NCBI RefSeq assembly: GCF_002272925.1 | Contig: NZ_MLAR01000003.1 | Location: 62,001 to 126,000 of the forward strand | Length of the DNA: 64,000 nucleotides | Origin: Helicobacter sp. 13S00401-1 | Lineage (GTDB): Bacteria > Campylobacterota > Campylobacteria > Campylobacterales > Helicobacteraceae | Reading direction: 5' to 3' | Made by a program: the position numbers and the translations under genes | Notes under the pieces: generated by a model | The model's database searches: none | What the model saw: only the letters and a program-made list of their open reading frames with translations | Told to the model about the DNA's origin: nothing | Shown here: piece by piece, positions 53,407 to 63,343 of the stretch | Layout: every line of letters begins with the position of its first letter | Numbering within the stretch: position 1 is the first letter of the stretch

Positions 53407-53802
53407 CTACCAAATACTGCAAAGCGCTTCACCGCCGACATTTAACTTATAAGCTTCATCATTTGCTATAACACCTTTTGATGTACTAACAACTATGATT
53501 CCATAACCGTTTTTAAATCTTTTTAGTTCATCTTTTGATCTATAAATTCTTCTTCCAGGCTTACTTATCCTTTTTAGCTCACTAATCACGCTATTGCCCT
53601 TATCATCATAGGCTAGTTGAACAAAGATGCTTTGCTTGTTATCTTTATCATCAACGCGATAGTCTTTTATGAAATTTCTTTGTTTAAAAACTTCTAGGAT
53701 GCTAACTACTATCTTCCCATAATACAATTGGGTATTATCAAGCTTTCTCATAGAAGCATTTCTAATGCGTGTTATAGAATCTGCAATTATATCATTTACC
53801 AT
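53407..53802 (-). CDS. rpsH: 30S ribosomal protein S8
   Basis: 131 residues. [18 protein letters not shown] at the start; [19 protein letters not shown] and [19 protein letters not shown] near the end match S8. Confidence 0.97.
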   Translation of the reverse strand: MVNDIIADSITRIRNASMRKLDNTQLYYGKIVVSILEVFKQRNFIKDYRVDDKDNKQSIFVQLAYDDKGNSVISELKRISKPGRRIYRSKDELKRFKNGYGIIVVSTSKGVIANDEAYKLNVGGEALCSIW

Positions 53803-53811
53803 GCTCTCACC

Positions 53812-53997
53812 TTACCAACTAGCTTTTCTAAGGCCAGGGATTAAACCCTCATTACCCATCTTACGCAAACAAACGCGACATATACCAAAGTCTCTATAAA
53901 CAGAGTGAGGTCTCCCACATATTTGACATCTTGTGTAACCTCTAACTTTAAATTTAGGCTTTCTCTTCGCCTTAGCTATCATAGACTTCTTTGCCAT
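53812..53997 (-). CDS. rpsN: 30S ribosomal protein S14, zinc form
   Basis: 61 residues, the short type N/Z form. Two CxxC pairs, CQIC and CRVC (about 24-27 and 40-43), form the zinc site. [20 protein letters not shown] and the end IPGLRKASW are diagnostic. Shares one base with rplE. Confidence 0.97.
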   Translation of the reverse strand: MAKKSMIAKAKRKPKFKVRGYTRCQICGRPHSVYRDFGICRVCLRKMGNEGLIPGLRKASW

Positions 53998-54542
53998 TAT
54001 CTTCCTTTCGCAAACGGAATACCGAATAATTCCAATAATTTATATGCCGACTTATCATCATTTGCAGTAGTTGCAATAGTTATATTCATACCATGGGTTA
54101 CCATAATATCATCATAAACTACTTCAGGGAACATTAACTGCTCTTTTAACCCAAAACTATAATTACCCCTGCCATCAAACCCATTTTGAGGAACACCTCT
54201 AAAGTCTTTAACGCGAGGAAGAGCTACAACTATTAATTTTTCTAAGAAGTTATACATTAACTTGCCCCTTAAAGTGACTTTAACACCCATAGGCATACCT
54301 TCTCTCATCTTAAATCCAGCAACAGACTTTTTTGCCTTAGTAATTAGAGCTTTTTGACCTGCTATCAAAGATATAGTATCTGCTATGTTTTGCATAATCT
54401 TTGCTTCTTTAGCGTACTCACCAGCTCCTACACTAATAACTATCTTTTCTATCTTTGGTATCAACATAGTATTAGTAATGCCAAGTTCTGCTTTTAATTT
54501 TTCTTTTATCTCAGTTTTATAGAGTTCTCTTAACGCAAACAT
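53997..54542 (-). CDS. rplE: 50S ribosomal protein L5
   Basis: 181 residues. [20 protein letters not shown] (about 29-48) and [19 protein letters not shown]; binds 5S rRNA. Overlaps neighbours by one base on both sides, with rplX and rpsN. Confidence 0.97.
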   Translation of the reverse strand: MFALRELYKTEIKEKLKAELGITNTMLIPKIEKIVISVGAGEYAKEAKIMQNIADTISLIAGQKALITKAKKSVAGFKMREGMPMGVKVTLRGKLMYNFLEKLIVVALPRVKDFRGVPQNGFDGRGNYSFGLKEQLMFPEVVYDDIMVTHGMNITIATTANDDKSAYKLLELFGIPFAKGR

Positions 54543-54775
54543 TATTTCTCCTCTATCTTTTTAACATTTGATATATCAAGAGGCATTTCTTTTGCGATAA
54601 ATCCACCCTTTTTATTCTCTTCATCAGGCTTTATAGCTTTTTTTGCTAGGTTGCAACCTTTTACAACAACCTTTCTTTCCTTTGGAAATACAAAAAGCAC
54701 TTCACCACTCTTACCTTTATCATCACCAGTGATAACTTTTACGTTATCACCTTTTTTTATTTTGCATTTAACCAC
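54542..54775 (-). CDS. rplX: 50S ribosomal protein L24
   Basis: 77 residues, KOW motif [21 protein letters not shown] at the start. Shorter than the usual ~100 residues but matches the phylum. Immediately after rplN. Confidence 0.96.
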   Translation of the reverse strand: MVKCKIKKGDNVKVITGDDKGKSGEVLFVFPKERKVVVKGCNLAKKAIKPDEENKKGGFIAKEMPLDISNVKKIEEK

Positions 54776-55144
54776 TTATAATACCTCCGGAGCTAACGAC
54801 ACTATTTTCATAAAATTTGCATATCGCACTTCTCTACTAACAGGACCAAATATACGAGTGCCCATAGGCTCTCTTTTATTATCTAAAATAACAACTGCAT
54901 TATCATCAAATCTAATCAAAGACCCATTTTCTCTATGAATCTCTTTTTTAGTTCTAACCACAACAGCTTTTAAAACTTGACCTTTTTTTACTTTACCATT
55001 AGGTATAGCGCGTTTTACAGACACAACTATGACATCGCCTACGCTTGCATACATTCTGTGACTTCCACCTAATACCTTAATACACATTACTTCTTTAGCA
55101 CCACTATTATCAGCAACACTTAGTCTTGTAAAACTCTGTATCAT
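54776..55144 (-). CDS. rplN: 50S ribosomal protein L14
   Basis: 122 residues. [20 protein letters not shown] and [15 protein letters not shown] are diagnostic. Overlaps rpsQ by 4 bases. Confidence 0.97.
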   Translation of the reverse strand: MIQSFTRLSVADNSGAKEVMCIKVLGGSHRMYASVGDVIVVSVKRAIPNGKVKKGQVLKAVVVRTKKEIHRENGSLIRFDDNAVVILDNKREPMGTRIFGPVSREVRYANFMKIVSLAPEVL

Positions 55145-55407
55145 TCACCCACTCCTACAACAACTACATCTTTTAATTTAAAAGACTTACTTTTTGAAAT
55201 AGGTCTGCATTCAATAGCAGTTACAACATCACCAACTCTAGACTTGTTTTCTTCATCATGAATTATGTATTTTCTAAATCTTTTAACGATCTTTCTATAC
55301 TTTGGATGCACAACCCTTCTTTCCACAAGTACCACTGCACTTTTATCACCAGCGATACTAACTACTCTACCTTGTATGACCCTCTTGTGGGCTTGTTTTT
55401 CACTCAC
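55141..55407 (-). CDS. rpsQ: 30S ribosomal protein S17
   Basis: 88 residues. [20 protein letters not shown] and [19 protein letters not shown] fit S17. One base overlap with rpmC at 55407. Confidence 0.97.
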   Translation of the reverse strand: MSEKQAHKRVIQGRVVSIAGDKSAVVLVERRVVHPKYRKIVKRFRKYIIHDEENKSRVGDVVTAIECRPISKSKSFKLKDVVVVGVGE

Positions 55408-55625
55408 TAGCTATCCTTTTTCTCTGTATCAGACACAGTTTCTTTTAATAAGTTTAGTGCTGTATAAATTTTAGCTATATCTTTTTTTACTATAGATATC
55501 TCGTGTGACTTTGTAAGTTGCATAGTCTTAAGTTTGATTCTAAGAGTAAAAAGCTCTCCTTTTTTTTCCTTCAAAAGCTCATTTAATTCATTCAAGCTCT
55601 TATTTTTTAGATCAATAAATTTCAT
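55407..55625 (-). CDS. rpmC: 50S ribosomal protein L29
   Basis: 72 residues from the ATG at 55623-55625 ([18 protein letters not shown]), chosen because other L29 proteins start at this point; the frame is open further up and an ATG at 55631 is an alternative. [19 protein letters not shown] is the L29 block. The start overlaps the end of rplP by 14 bases. Confidence 0.94.
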   Translation of the reverse strand: MKFIDLKNKSLNELNELLKEKKGELFTLRIKLKTMQLTKSHEISIVKKDIAKIYTALNLLKETVSDTEKKDS

Positions 55626-56037
55626 TTTCATTCTCGCTAGTAACAATCTTAGTTTTAAAAGGTAATTTACTTTGAGCTAAAGCTAAAGCTTCTCTCGCAG
55701 TAGCCTCATCTATACCCAACATTTCATATATGATTCTACCTGGTTGGATATTCATAACCCACTTATCAACACTTCCTTTACCTTTACCCATACGAGTTTC
55801 TAAAGGTTTAGCAGTTAAAGGTTTATCTGGGAAAACTCTAATCCAAACTTTTCCAGCCCTTTTTGTGTGTCTAGTCATAGCAACCCTAGCAGATTCTATC
55901 TGCCTTGAATCTATTCTTCCATGCTCTAGTGCTTTTATACCAATATTTCCAAATGCAAGGCTAAAACCGCGATAAGTAAGGCCACGGTTTCTACCCTTCA
56001 TTTGCTTTCTGAATTTGCTTCGTTTTGGCATCAACAT
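55612..56037 (-). CDS. rplP: 50S ribosomal protein L16
   Basis: 141 residues. [18 protein letters not shown] at the start, [20 protein letters not shown] and [20 protein letters not shown] are diagnostic. Confidence 0.97.
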   Translation of the reverse strand: MLMPKRSKFRKQMKGRNRGLTYRGFSLAFGNIGIKALEHGRIDSRQIESARVAMTRHTKRAGKVWIRVFPDKPLTAKPLETRMGKGKGSVDKWVMNIQPGRIIYEMLGIDEATAREALALAQSKLPFKTKIVTSENENEIY

Positions 56038-56039
56038 AG

Positions 56040-56738
56040 TTATTGTCTCCCTTTCCTAGCTCTTGCTCTTCCATCTTGTTCTTCAGCTTCTTTTTCTACA
56101 TGCAAGCCTTTTTGAAGAACCTCACCTTTAAATATCCATACTTTTATACCTATGATTCCATAAGTAGTGGCAGCCTCAGCAAAGCCATAATCTATCTTAG
56201 CTCTAAGAGTATGTAAAGGAACTCTTCCTTCCATATACCACTCAGTTCTTGCCATCTCAGCTCCAGCTAATCTTCCAGAAACCTTTACTTTTATACCTTT
56301 AGCACCATTTTTCATAGCAGCTTGCATAACTTTTTTCATAGCCCTTCTAAAAGCTACACGCTTTTCAAGTTGAGTTGCTATATTTTCTGCTGCAAGTTGT
56401 GAGTTAGCTTGTGCTCTTTTAACTTCTTTAATATTAATAGCAACATCTTTATCCACTATCTTTTTAAGAGTTTCTTTAACTTCTTCTATAGCAGCACCTT
56501 TCTTACCTATGATAAGACCTGGCTTTGCTGCTACAACAGTGACTCTAAGTTTTGAAGCTGCTCTTTCTATGATAATCTCACTAATACCAGCATAGTAAAG
56601 TTCTTTTTTTAGGAATTTTCTAATAGCGTGGTCTTCTCCTATATTTGTAGGAGTTTTTCTACTATTTGGAAACCATCTAGAGGCCCAATTTCTATTTATA
56701 CCTAATCTTAGCCCTATTGGATTAACTTTTTGACCCAT
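56040..56738 (-). CDS. rpsC: 30S ribosomal protein S3
   Basis: 232 residues. [17 protein letters not shown] at the start, KH domain with [20 protein letters not shown] (about 73-92), and [11 protein letters not shown]-type C-terminal block. Starts 1 base before the end of rplV's stop region. Confidence 0.97.
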   Translation of the reverse strand: MGQKVNPIGLRLGINRNWASRWFPNSRKTPTNIGEDHAIRKFLKKELYYAGISEIIIERAASKLRVTVVAAKPGLIIGKKGAAIEEVKETLKKIVDKDVAINIKEVKRAQANSQLAAENIATQLEKRVAFRRAMKKVMQAAMKNGAKGIKVKVSGRLAGAEMARTEWYMEGRVPLHTLRAKIDYGFAEAATTYGIIGIKVWIFKGEVLQKGLHVEKEAEEQDGRARARKGRQ

Positions 56739-57098
56739 CTACTTAACCTCGCCTTTACTTTTTTTGCTAGATTTTTTCTCTTTTACTTCATCCACTTCAA
56801 CAAAAATATGTGCCATAGGTTTTCTGATAGGAGTTGCTCTTCCTCTAGCGCGTGGCATAAAACGACGCAAAACTGGGCCTGCATCAACTCTGCAAGAGAT
56901 AACATGCACGCTGCTTGCTTCAAATCCACCATTTGCAACAGCTGATGCTATAGTTTTATAAATTAGTTTTGCAGCCTTATTAGGAGTAAACTCTAGGCTT
57001 GCAAGCGCTAACTCTGCATTCATGCCTTGAACTTCTCTAGCTATAAGTCTTGCTTTAGTAGGCGATAATCTAGTGTATTTTAATGTTGCAGTACTCAT
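56739..57098 (-). CDS. rplV: 50S ribosomal protein L22
   Basis: 119 residues from the ATG at 57096-57098 ([20 protein letters not shown]), which other L22 proteins share; the frame opens two codons earlier at [23 protein letters not shown] and [18 protein letters not shown] are diagnostic. The C-terminal tail is lysine-rich. Confidence 0.95.
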   Translation of the reverse strand: MSTATLKYTRLSPTKARLIAREVQGMNAELALASLEFTPNKAAKLIYKTIASAVANGGFEASSVHVISCRVDAGPVLRRFMPRARGRATPIRKPMAHIFVEVDEVKEKKSSKKSKGEVK

Positions 57099-57108
57099 TC
57101 TCACCTAC

Positions 57109-57390
57109 CTACTTTCCAATTTTCTTTTGGACACTACCCTTGTGTCCTTTGAAAGTTCTAGTAGGAGCAAACTCACCAAGTTTATAACCTACATGATTTT
57201 CAGTTACATAAACTGGGATAAATGCTCTTCCATTATGAACGCTAAATGTTAATCCTATCATCTCAGGCAAGATAGTGCTTCTTCTTGACCATGTTTTGAT
57301 AGGTTTATTATCTTTTGTCTCTTTTGCTTTGACTGCTTTCTTTTCTAAGTGGGCATCTACAAAAGGACCTTTTTTAATTGACCTTGCCAT
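57109..57390 (-). CDS. rpsS: 30S ribosomal protein S19
   Basis: 93 residues. [17 protein letters not shown] at the start and the histidine-rich [20 protein letters not shown] match S19. Confidence 0.97.
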   Translation of the reverse strand: MARSIKKGPFVDAHLEKKAVKAKETKDNKPIKTWSRRSTILPEMIGLTFSVHNGRAFIPVYVTENHVGYKLGEFAPTRTFKGHKGSVQKKIGK

Positions 57391-57399
57391 TTACAATCC

Positions 57400-58227
57400 T
57401 TACTTTTTCTTTCTTGAAATAATTAGCTTATCGCTAGCTTTTTTGCGTCTTGTCTTAAATCCTTTTGCAGGAGTTCCCCAAGGAGAAACTGGATGTCCAC
57501 TAGAACCAGTCTTACCTTCACCACCACCGTGAGGGTGATCTACTGGGTTCATGGCGCTACCTCTAGTTTGAGGCCTTACACCTAGATGTCTATTTCTTCC
57601 TGCTTTACCTATAGAAATGTTTGCGAAGTCTTCATTCCCAACAACACCAATAGTAGCCATGCACTCTTCTAAGATGTATCTCATCTCACCGCTAGGCATT
57701 CTTAAGATGATATATTTTCCTTCACGACCCATTATCTGTGCGCTTGCTCCTGCACTTCTAGCTATGCTTCCGCCTGCTCCTGGGTGAAGTTCTATATTAT
57801 GAACTATAGTTCCTATAGGTATATTTTTAAGCTTCATAGCAAAACCACTTTTTATGTCTAAGCCACTTTCAGCTGAGATTATAGTATCACCTAGTTTATT
57901 GCCACTTGGCATGATGATATAACGCTTATCACCATCTTTATAGCTAACTAAAGCTATACGGCAGTTTCTATATGGATCGTATTCAACAGAAACTATCTTA
58001 CCTTCGATGTTGAACTTATTTCTTTTAAAATCTATGATTCTATAAAGTTTTTTAGCTCCACCTTCTTTATGGCGACTAGTTATTCTTCCGTTGTTATTCC
58101 TTCCAGCACTAACTGGTAGCTTTACTAGTAAGCTTCTAACGCTTGGCTTTGCAGTTATGTCTTTTGAGCTAAGGTTGCTCATAAACCTTCTGCTAGGTGT
58201 ATATGGTTTATATGTTTTTACAGCCAT
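57400..58227 (-). CDS. rplB: 50S ribosomal protein L2
   Basis: 275 residues. [20 protein letters not shown] (about 42-61), and [20 protein letters not shown] with the catalytic-centre His near 230. Peptidyl-transferase core protein. Confidence 0.97.
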   Translation of the reverse strand: MAVKTYKPYTPSRRFMSNLSSKDITAKPSVRSLLVKLPVSAGRNNNGRITSRHKEGGAKKLYRIIDFKRNKFNIEGKIVSVEYDPYRNCRIALVSYKDGDKRYIIMPSGNKLGDTIISAESGLDIKSGFAMKLKNIPIGTIVHNIELHPGAGGSIARSAGASAQIMGREGKYIILRMPSGEMRYILEECMATIGVVGNEDFANISIGKAGRNRHLGVRPQTRGSAMNPVDHPHGGGEGKTGSSGHPVSPWGTPAKGFKTRRKKASDKLIISRKKK

Positions 58228-58239
58228 ACTCTTCTCTCC

Positions 58240-58536
58240 TTACACTGAAAGCGAATCAATGTTCGCACCTTCTGGAATCTTCACATAGAACTTTTTAAAG
58301 TTAGCTCTAGTTCCCATTGCCTGCTTGCCATCTTTTGACTTAACTCTTTTTGATTTACCATCTTGTCTTAGAGAGTTAATCCTCAAAGGTGTAAAGCCAA
58401 AATAGTCTTTAAAAATTTCTTTTAACTTATTTTTTGTCACACGAGTAGAAGTTTGAACTACTATCACTCCACTTTCTTGTAAGTTTAATGATTTCTCTGT
58501 GTATAAAATAGTTTTTATATCAGTAATATCTGCCAT
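58240..58536 (-). CDS. rplW: 50S ribosomal protein L23
   Basis: 98 residues. [19 protein letters not shown] at the start and [20 protein letters not shown] near the end. Docking site of nascent-chain factors. 12 bases before rplB. Confidence 0.96.
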   Translation of the reverse strand: MADITDIKTILYTEKSLNLQESGVIVVQTSTRVTKNKLKEIFKDYFGFTPLRINSLRQDGKSKRVKSKDGKQAMGTRANFKKFYVKIPEGANIDSLSV

Positions 58537-58539
58537 ATA

Positions 58540-59154
58540 TTAATCCTTTTTCACTATCTCGTCGAATGCAGCTTGTTCAAATACAACAGATCTAAAATAC
58601 GCAATGAGATAAGCATTAAGCGAATTAAGCTCTACAGGGTAACATTGACTAATGTTTCTGTAAGCTAAAAATGTAGATTCACTCATATCTTTCAAAACAA
58701 GTAAAGTAGTTCTCTCGCCTAGTCTATTAACTATCTTATAAGCATCTTTTGTCTTACCACTATCCACGCTAAGGCTAGGTTTGATATACAACTTGCCTTC
58801 GTTTGCTTTTTGGTTTAAAGCGTACTCAAGTGCTAACTTTTTTTGTTTTCTATTGATTTTAATATCATAGTTTTTATTATTGCTTGGTCCATGACTTACA
58901 CCACCACCTACAAATATAGGAGAAGTGATACTTCCAGCCCTTGCTCTACCGCCACCTTTTTGTGCCCATGGTTTTTTACCACCACCACTTACATTGCCTC
59001 TAGTCTTAGCTGATGCATTATTGCTTCTGCAACTGGCCAAATACGACTTTATATACAAATACAAATTGTGTTCATTTATATCTGTATAATGGGCTGGCAA
59101 CTCTACTTCACTAACTTTTGCTAGTCCATCATCTAATATAATTGCTTTACTCAT
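58540..59154 (-). CDS. rplD: 50S ribosomal protein L4
   Basis: 204 residues. The extended loop GNVSGGGKKPWAQKGGGRARAG (about 53-74) is diagnostic. The C-terminal globular part is normal length. Confidence 0.96.
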   Translation of the reverse strand: MSKAIILDDGLAKVSEVELPAHYTDINEHNLYLYIKSYLASCRSNNASAKTRGNVSGGGKKPWAQKGGGRARAGSITSPIFVGGGVSHGPSNNKNYDIKINRKQKKLALEYALNQKANEGKLYIKPSLSVDSGKTKDAYKIVNRLGERTTLLVLKDMSESTFLAYRNISQCYPVELNSLNAYLIAYFRSVVFEQAAFDEIVKKD

Positions 59155-59167
59155 CTCTTACCTTTGC

Positions 59168-59740
59168 CTATAAAATACTTATTTTTCCATATGCACTGTT
59201 AAAACCTGGAACTGAACCTTTTAATACTAAGATACTACTATCTTTATCAAAAGAGATAATTTGGCTTTTAACGCTTACTAATTCGTTTCCATACTGACCA
59301 GCCATTTTTTTGCCTTTTTGAACACGACCTGGCCATTCTCTATTTCCTATAGAACCTGGGCGTCTATGGAATCTACTTCCGTGACCTCCTGGACCACCTT
59401 GAAAGTTCCATCTTTTCATAACACCACTAAAACCTCTACCTTTTGTATTAAAAGATACTTTTAGTGCTTTACCGTTTTGAAGCGCTTCTAAGTCTAGGTT
59501 ACCAGCTTCAGTATTAGCAACTTTTAAAGTAGCAAATGCATTAAACTCTTTGCTTAAGTTGTACTTTTTTTGCTGACCTTCTATGACTTTGTTCATATGT
59601 TTGCCTTTTGGGTAAGCAACAAGCGCCTTGCTGTCTTTTACGCTGCAAACTTTAGTATTTAGAACCTTTAGTAAAGTCACTGCCTCACTAGGAGTGCTTA
59701 TAGTTCTACTCATTCCAATTTTTTGTACTATAAATTCCAT
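59168..59740 (-). CDS. rplC: 50S ribosomal protein L3
   Basis: 190 residues. [14 protein letters not shown] start and [20 protein letters not shown] and [20 protein letters not shown] in the loop region are diagnostic. Confidence 0.97.
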   Translation of the reverse strand: MEFIVQKIGMSRTISTPSEAVTLLKVLNTKVCSVKDSKALVAYPKGKHMNKVIEGQQKKYNLSKEFNAFATLKVANTEAGNLDLEALQNGKALKVSFNTKGRGFSGVMKRWNFQGGPGGHGSRFHRRPGSIGNREWPGRVQKGKKMAGQYGNELVSVKSQIISFDKDSSILVLKGSVPGFNSAYGKISIL

Positions 59741-59752
59741 CGCTTCTAACCT

Positions 59753-60061
59753 CTACTTTAAAGTCATAACTTCTACGTCTACTTCAGGGGCTAAATCAAG
59801 CTTCATCAGACTTTCCACTGTGTTTGGAGTAGCAGACATAATGTCTATTATTCGACTGTGTTTTCTTATCTCAAACTGTTCTCTAGAATCTTTATTAACG
59901 TGAGGTGAGCGTATTACAGTGTAGCGTCTTTTGCGTGTAGGCAATGGCACTGGTCCTATTATCTCAGAACCTGTACGTTTAACAGCATTAACTATAGAAG
60001 ATACTGATCTATCCAGCACTCTATGGTCATAGGCTCTAAGCTTAAGTCTAATCTTTTCCAT
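59753..60061 (-). CDS. rpsJ: 30S ribosomal protein S10
   Basis: 102 residues from the ATG at 60059-60061 ([20 protein letters not shown]), the normal S10 start, with AAGGACATAT just upstream; the frame opens eight codons earlier. First gene of the S10-spc operon, behind a sigma-70 promoter at 60110-60139. Confidence 0.97.
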   Translation of the reverse strand: MEKIRLKLRAYDHRVLDRSVSSIVNAVKRTGSEIIGPVPLPTRKRRYTVIRSPHVNKDSREQFEIRKHSRIIDIMSATPNTVESLMKLDLAPEVDVEVMTLK

Positions 60062-60109
60062 ATATGTCCTTATGAATTTATGCAAAGTTTTGCGTTTTGT
60101 AAAGACGTT

Positions 60110-60139
60110 ATTCTACTTCAAAGCCTAAGACTTAGTCAA
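60110..60139 (-). promoter_or_regulatory. sigma-70 promoter of the S10-spc operon
   Basis: Minus strand TTGACT (60134-60139), 18 bases, TAGAAT (60110-60115). Gives a leader of about 45 bases to rpsJ. The minus-35 is good for this phylum. Confidence 0.65.
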
Positions 60140-60364
60140 GTAAAATGTTAAAATATTTCCTTGTATAAAGGACAATATTTACTAGATTCCAAACTTTCAA
60201 AAACTCTTGGAAAGTATCCATTTTATGAAGGCATAAGATGTTGAAAAATAAAATCTAAAAGATTATAATCACATCCACTTTTACTAAATATTTTTATATA
60301 TTTTAAGCCGCTTAGTTTTTTAAAAACTCAAACTATAAAATACTTCAAAAAGGTTACTTACAAA

Positions 60365-61234
60365 TTGGAAAAAGATGAAAGAGTAAAACTAGCAGATGTT
60401 GTCTCAGAGATAGATGACCAAAAGGTATTTTTAGAGTTTATATCAAAAATAGACACCATAAAAGAAGCTTGGCAGATAGAAGAGATCTATGATAAAGAAA
60501 AGCTAAGATTTAAAGCTTATATGGAATCTAAAAATGAAGAACTTCAAAATAAAGAAGAAGAACTAAAGCTAATAACTAAAGACATATTAGAAGCTAACAC
60601 CTTATTAAAAGATGCTCATAATGAGCTAAACCTACTTAGGATGCAACTTGCAGACTTGCAAAGTAAGACTAGGATTTATAAGGCTAAACTTGAAAAAGAG
60701 AGTATGGATGAGGGCTTTGAATCTAGCCTTGCAGATAAAGATATCTTAGATATAGAATCTTTTTTCAAAGAGTTTACTCCTCTAGAGATAGTTAATGTAC
60801 ACATTAAAAATGGCAACACAGCAAGGGCAAGAGTAGCTCAAAAAGTCTATCCTCCTGAACTTTATAGCTATTATAAAAAAGGCATAGTTAAACTTATAAA
60901 TCTAAAAGATAAGGTCTTAGAGTTAGAACTAACTAACTCTAAACTTGAAGTTGAGCTTAAAAACTTATACATGGAAGATACTTATAAAGAAAATATCTTA
61001 AACAAACTAAGCAAAGACTGCCCACAAGAAGATTCTATGCTTATTGCACCAAATATAGAGCTACTAAACGAAGTTAAAAATAGGGAAGAAGAAGAGAGTA
61101 TAAATCTAAGCGATATAGATTCTAACATAGAAGCCATACAAGACATAAGCATAGTAGCAGCTGAAGAAAATATAGAGATACTAAGAAAAAAAGAAGCCTT
61201 AGAAAAAATCTTTACTGAGCTAAATCAAAAATAG
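60365..61234 (+). CDS. coiled-coil protein of unknown function
   Basis: A 289-residue acidic protein, almost all helical. Strong heptad-like stretches lie at about 45-125 and 175-205, with a globular insert ESFFKEFTPLEIVNVHIKNG between. No signal or membrane segment. The start is TTG at 60365 (AAAAAGG upstream). It lies 91 bases upstream of a chemoreceptor gene on the same strand. I cannot assign a function. Confidence 0.65.
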   Translation: MEKDERVKLADVVSEIDDQKVFLEFISKIDTIKEAWQIEEIYDKEKLRFKAYMESKNEELQNKEEELKLITKDILEANTLLKDAHNELNLLRMQLADLQSKTRIYKAKLEKESMDEGFESSLADKDILDIESFFKEFTPLEIVNVHIKNGNTARARVAQKVYPPELYSYYKKGIVKLINLKDKVLELELTNSKLEVELKNLYMEDTYKENILNKLSKDCPQEDSMLIAPNIELLNEVKNREEEESINLSDIDSNIEAIQDISIVAAEENIEILRKKEALEKIFTELNQK

Positions 61235-61325
61235 TTTAAAAATATAACTCTTAAGCTTGTGCTTATAAAACTCATTCTAAATTAAAGAATCTAATTACCA
61301 AACAGTAAAGTTTTAATTAGATTTT

Positions 61326-62576
61326 ATGCATTTTCTAAGCACTTTGCATATAATCAATATTGCATTAATTTTTTTATCCTATTTTTACTTTATATCAAAA
61401 GAAAAACTTTACTTAACAAAAGGCTTATACATGAATATTAGGTCACTTTATCAAAGAATGAGATTTATACACATAGTTGGAATCATAGTTTTAGTGATTA
61501 ATGGCTACTTTTTTACAGATAACATCATAGGAGAAATAGTCCAGTATATAGGGGCATTTTTACTACTTGTGCATGACTTAGATGAGAATAAATGGGGCAC
61601 AAAGATGTCAAAGACTATATCATCAGAGCTAGGAAACTTAAAACTTGATAGAAAGATTAACGCTGATACTAGATGGAGTGAAGAAGTAAGGATGGTCTTA
61701 CATCATATAGAAGAGTTTAAAAACAGTCTTAATGGAACCATAAGTCTAGTAAAAACTAGTATTAATAATGGCACATCCCTTGCTAACAGACTAGGTAGTA
61801 TCTCAGAATCAGCCAGCGAGTTAACAAAGCAAGAAGAAGCTATCATGCAAAAGATTTCTACTAGCACTACCCAATCTCAAAAAAGTTTAGAAAGATTTGT
61901 AAAAGGCGTCCAAGAAAATAAAGCTAGAAATGAAACCATGCTTCAAGACTTTAAAACTTTAGAAGATGCTATGAGCTCTTTAAGGGCACATACAAAAGAA
62001 ACTTATGACCTTGATGAAGAAGTTATAACTAATCTTGCTGAGCTAAACAAAAAAGCAGATGGCATAAAAGAGATTCTTACTATCATCCATCAAATAGTAA
62101 AACAAACCAATCTTTTAGCGCTAAATGCAGCCATAGAAGCAGCCAGGGCAGGAGAGCATGGTAGAGGTTTTGCCGTAGTTGCTGATGAGATAGGTAAACT
62201 TGCCCAAACCACACAAAGCAACCTAGGCGCTATTGATGGCAATATACAAGATATGATAGAAGGAGTAACTTCAAACTATCAAGCTATGAATGCTAATAGA
62301 AAAAGTCTAGGTGAAGTCTTAGAAAAAGCAAACACTGTTGGGGATAATATAACAAAGATAGATTCTAAGTTTCAAGAAAATATCAAGACTATACTTATCA
62401 TATTAAGCGCTGCTGATAATATAAGCACTACTATAAAAGATATAAATATCGAAGTAGAAGAAATTAAAACTGTTATCAATCACAACGTAAATAACTCACA
62501 TAGCATACAAGATATAAGTCATATGATACAAACTAACTTTTTAGATCTAAAAAGGGATATACAAAAGTTTGTATAA
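61326..62576 (+). CDS. methyl-accepting chemotaxis protein with a small membrane sensor region
   Basis: A 416-residue chemoreceptor. The N-terminal ~90 residues contain three hydrophobic segments (about 5-23, 46-63 and 68-84) and no large periplasmic domain, so the signal is probably sensed in or near the membrane. The cytoplasmic hairpin follows, with [19 protein letters not shown] near 270-288. Unlike the receptor at 35753 there is no periplasmic four-helix bundle. Confidence 0.85.
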   Translation: MHFLSTLHIINIALIFLSYFYFISKEKLYLTKGLYMNIRSLYQRMRFIHIVGIIVLVINGYFFTDNIIGEIVQYIGAFLLLVHDLDENKWGTKMSKTISSELGNLKLDRKINADTRWSEEVRMVLHHIEEFKNSLNGTISLVKTSINNGTSLANRLGSISESASELTKQEEAIMQKISTSTTQSQKSLERFVKGVQENKARNETMLQDFKTLEDAMSSLRAHTKETYDLDEEVITNLAELNKKADGIKEILTIIHQIVKQTNLLALNAAIEAARAGEHGRGFAVVADEIGKLAQTTQSNLGAIDGNIQDMIEGVTSNYQAMNANRKSLGEVLEKANTVGDNITKIDSKFQENIKTILIILSAADNISTTIKDINIEVEEIKTVINHNVNNSHSIQDISHMIQTNFLDLKRDIQKFV

Positions 62577-62589
62577 AAACTTATAAGCC

Positions 62590-62616
62590 ACTGCCTTTAG
62601 TTATTAAAAAGGCAGT
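62590..62616. terminator. hairpin between the chemoreceptor and recO
   Basis: ACTGCCTTT (62590-62598) pairs with AAAGGCAGT (62608-62616) over a 9-base loop in a convergent gap, 14 bases after the chemoreceptor stop. Confidence 0.6.
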
Positions 62617-62710
62617 AGCAAACACTAAGCCTTACAAAAAGAGTTATTAGCAACAACTCTTAAATAAAATCTTTTAAGCACTAAGTTATCACACCAATAA
62701 AAACTTTTTG

Positions 62711-63328
62711 TCAAATCCCAAAGAGCAAAGTTTTATAAAGCCCATTTATCTCATGCTCATCTAAATGCAGACAAGAGCCAGACTGAAGGTACTTAAAAAA
62801 ATGCTTTTTTTGTAAGCTAAAAGACTTAGGCAAGCATTTAGTACAGGCTAGATTAAAGCCTTGTGTTAGTGCTACAACTTCACCTAAAGGCTCTTCACAA
62901 AGCACGCACTCGCTAGCATTAAAATCCCTTCCTTCATAGTTTAAAAGCTTAGCGTGCATCTGCAAGATAAGACTTTTTGCCTCCTGCTTTAAAAGAGCCT
63001 TTGCGCCAAACTCAAGTAAATCATAATAAAAGCTTGAACACTCACTTATATCTTCTAAATGGCGATTTAAAAGTCCTAAATAACGCTGCCACACATACAT
63101 CTTTTCTAAGTCAAGCTCAAAGTTATGATTTAAATGCATGATATTTCTAAGCTTAAGCATATGAAGAGAGTTTGATTCAACCTCAAAGTCTATCTTTCGC
63201 CCAACATACAAGATACTATGCCTTGCGCCATAGAATCTATAAAGGGTTAGCATCTTATGTTTACTTAAGATTCTAACTATCAAATCCTCCCTAGTAGATT
63301 TTATGATAGCTAGGATATAGCCTTCCAT
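62711..63328 (-). CDS. recO: DNA repair protein RecO (epsilon type)
   Basis: Assists RecA loading in RecF-pathway repair. The 205 residues are the short form seen in this phylum. MEGYILAIIKSTREDLIVRIL at the start, and the zinc site ECVLCEEPL...LACTKCLPKS (about 139-166) with two CxxC pairs. It ends 15 bases after glmS's stop side. Confidence 0.82.
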   Translation of the reverse strand: MEGYILAIIKSTREDLIVRILSKHKMLTLYRFYGARHSILYVGRKIDFEVESNSLHMLKLRNIMHLNHNFELDLEKMYVWQRYLGLLNRHLEDISECSSFYYDLLEFGAKALLKQEAKSLILQMHAKLLNYEGRDFNASECVLCEEPLGEVVALTQGFNLACTKCLPKSFSLQKKHFFKYLQSGSCLHLDEHEINGLYKTLLFGI

Positions 63329-63343
63329 CTAGATTCTAAATCC

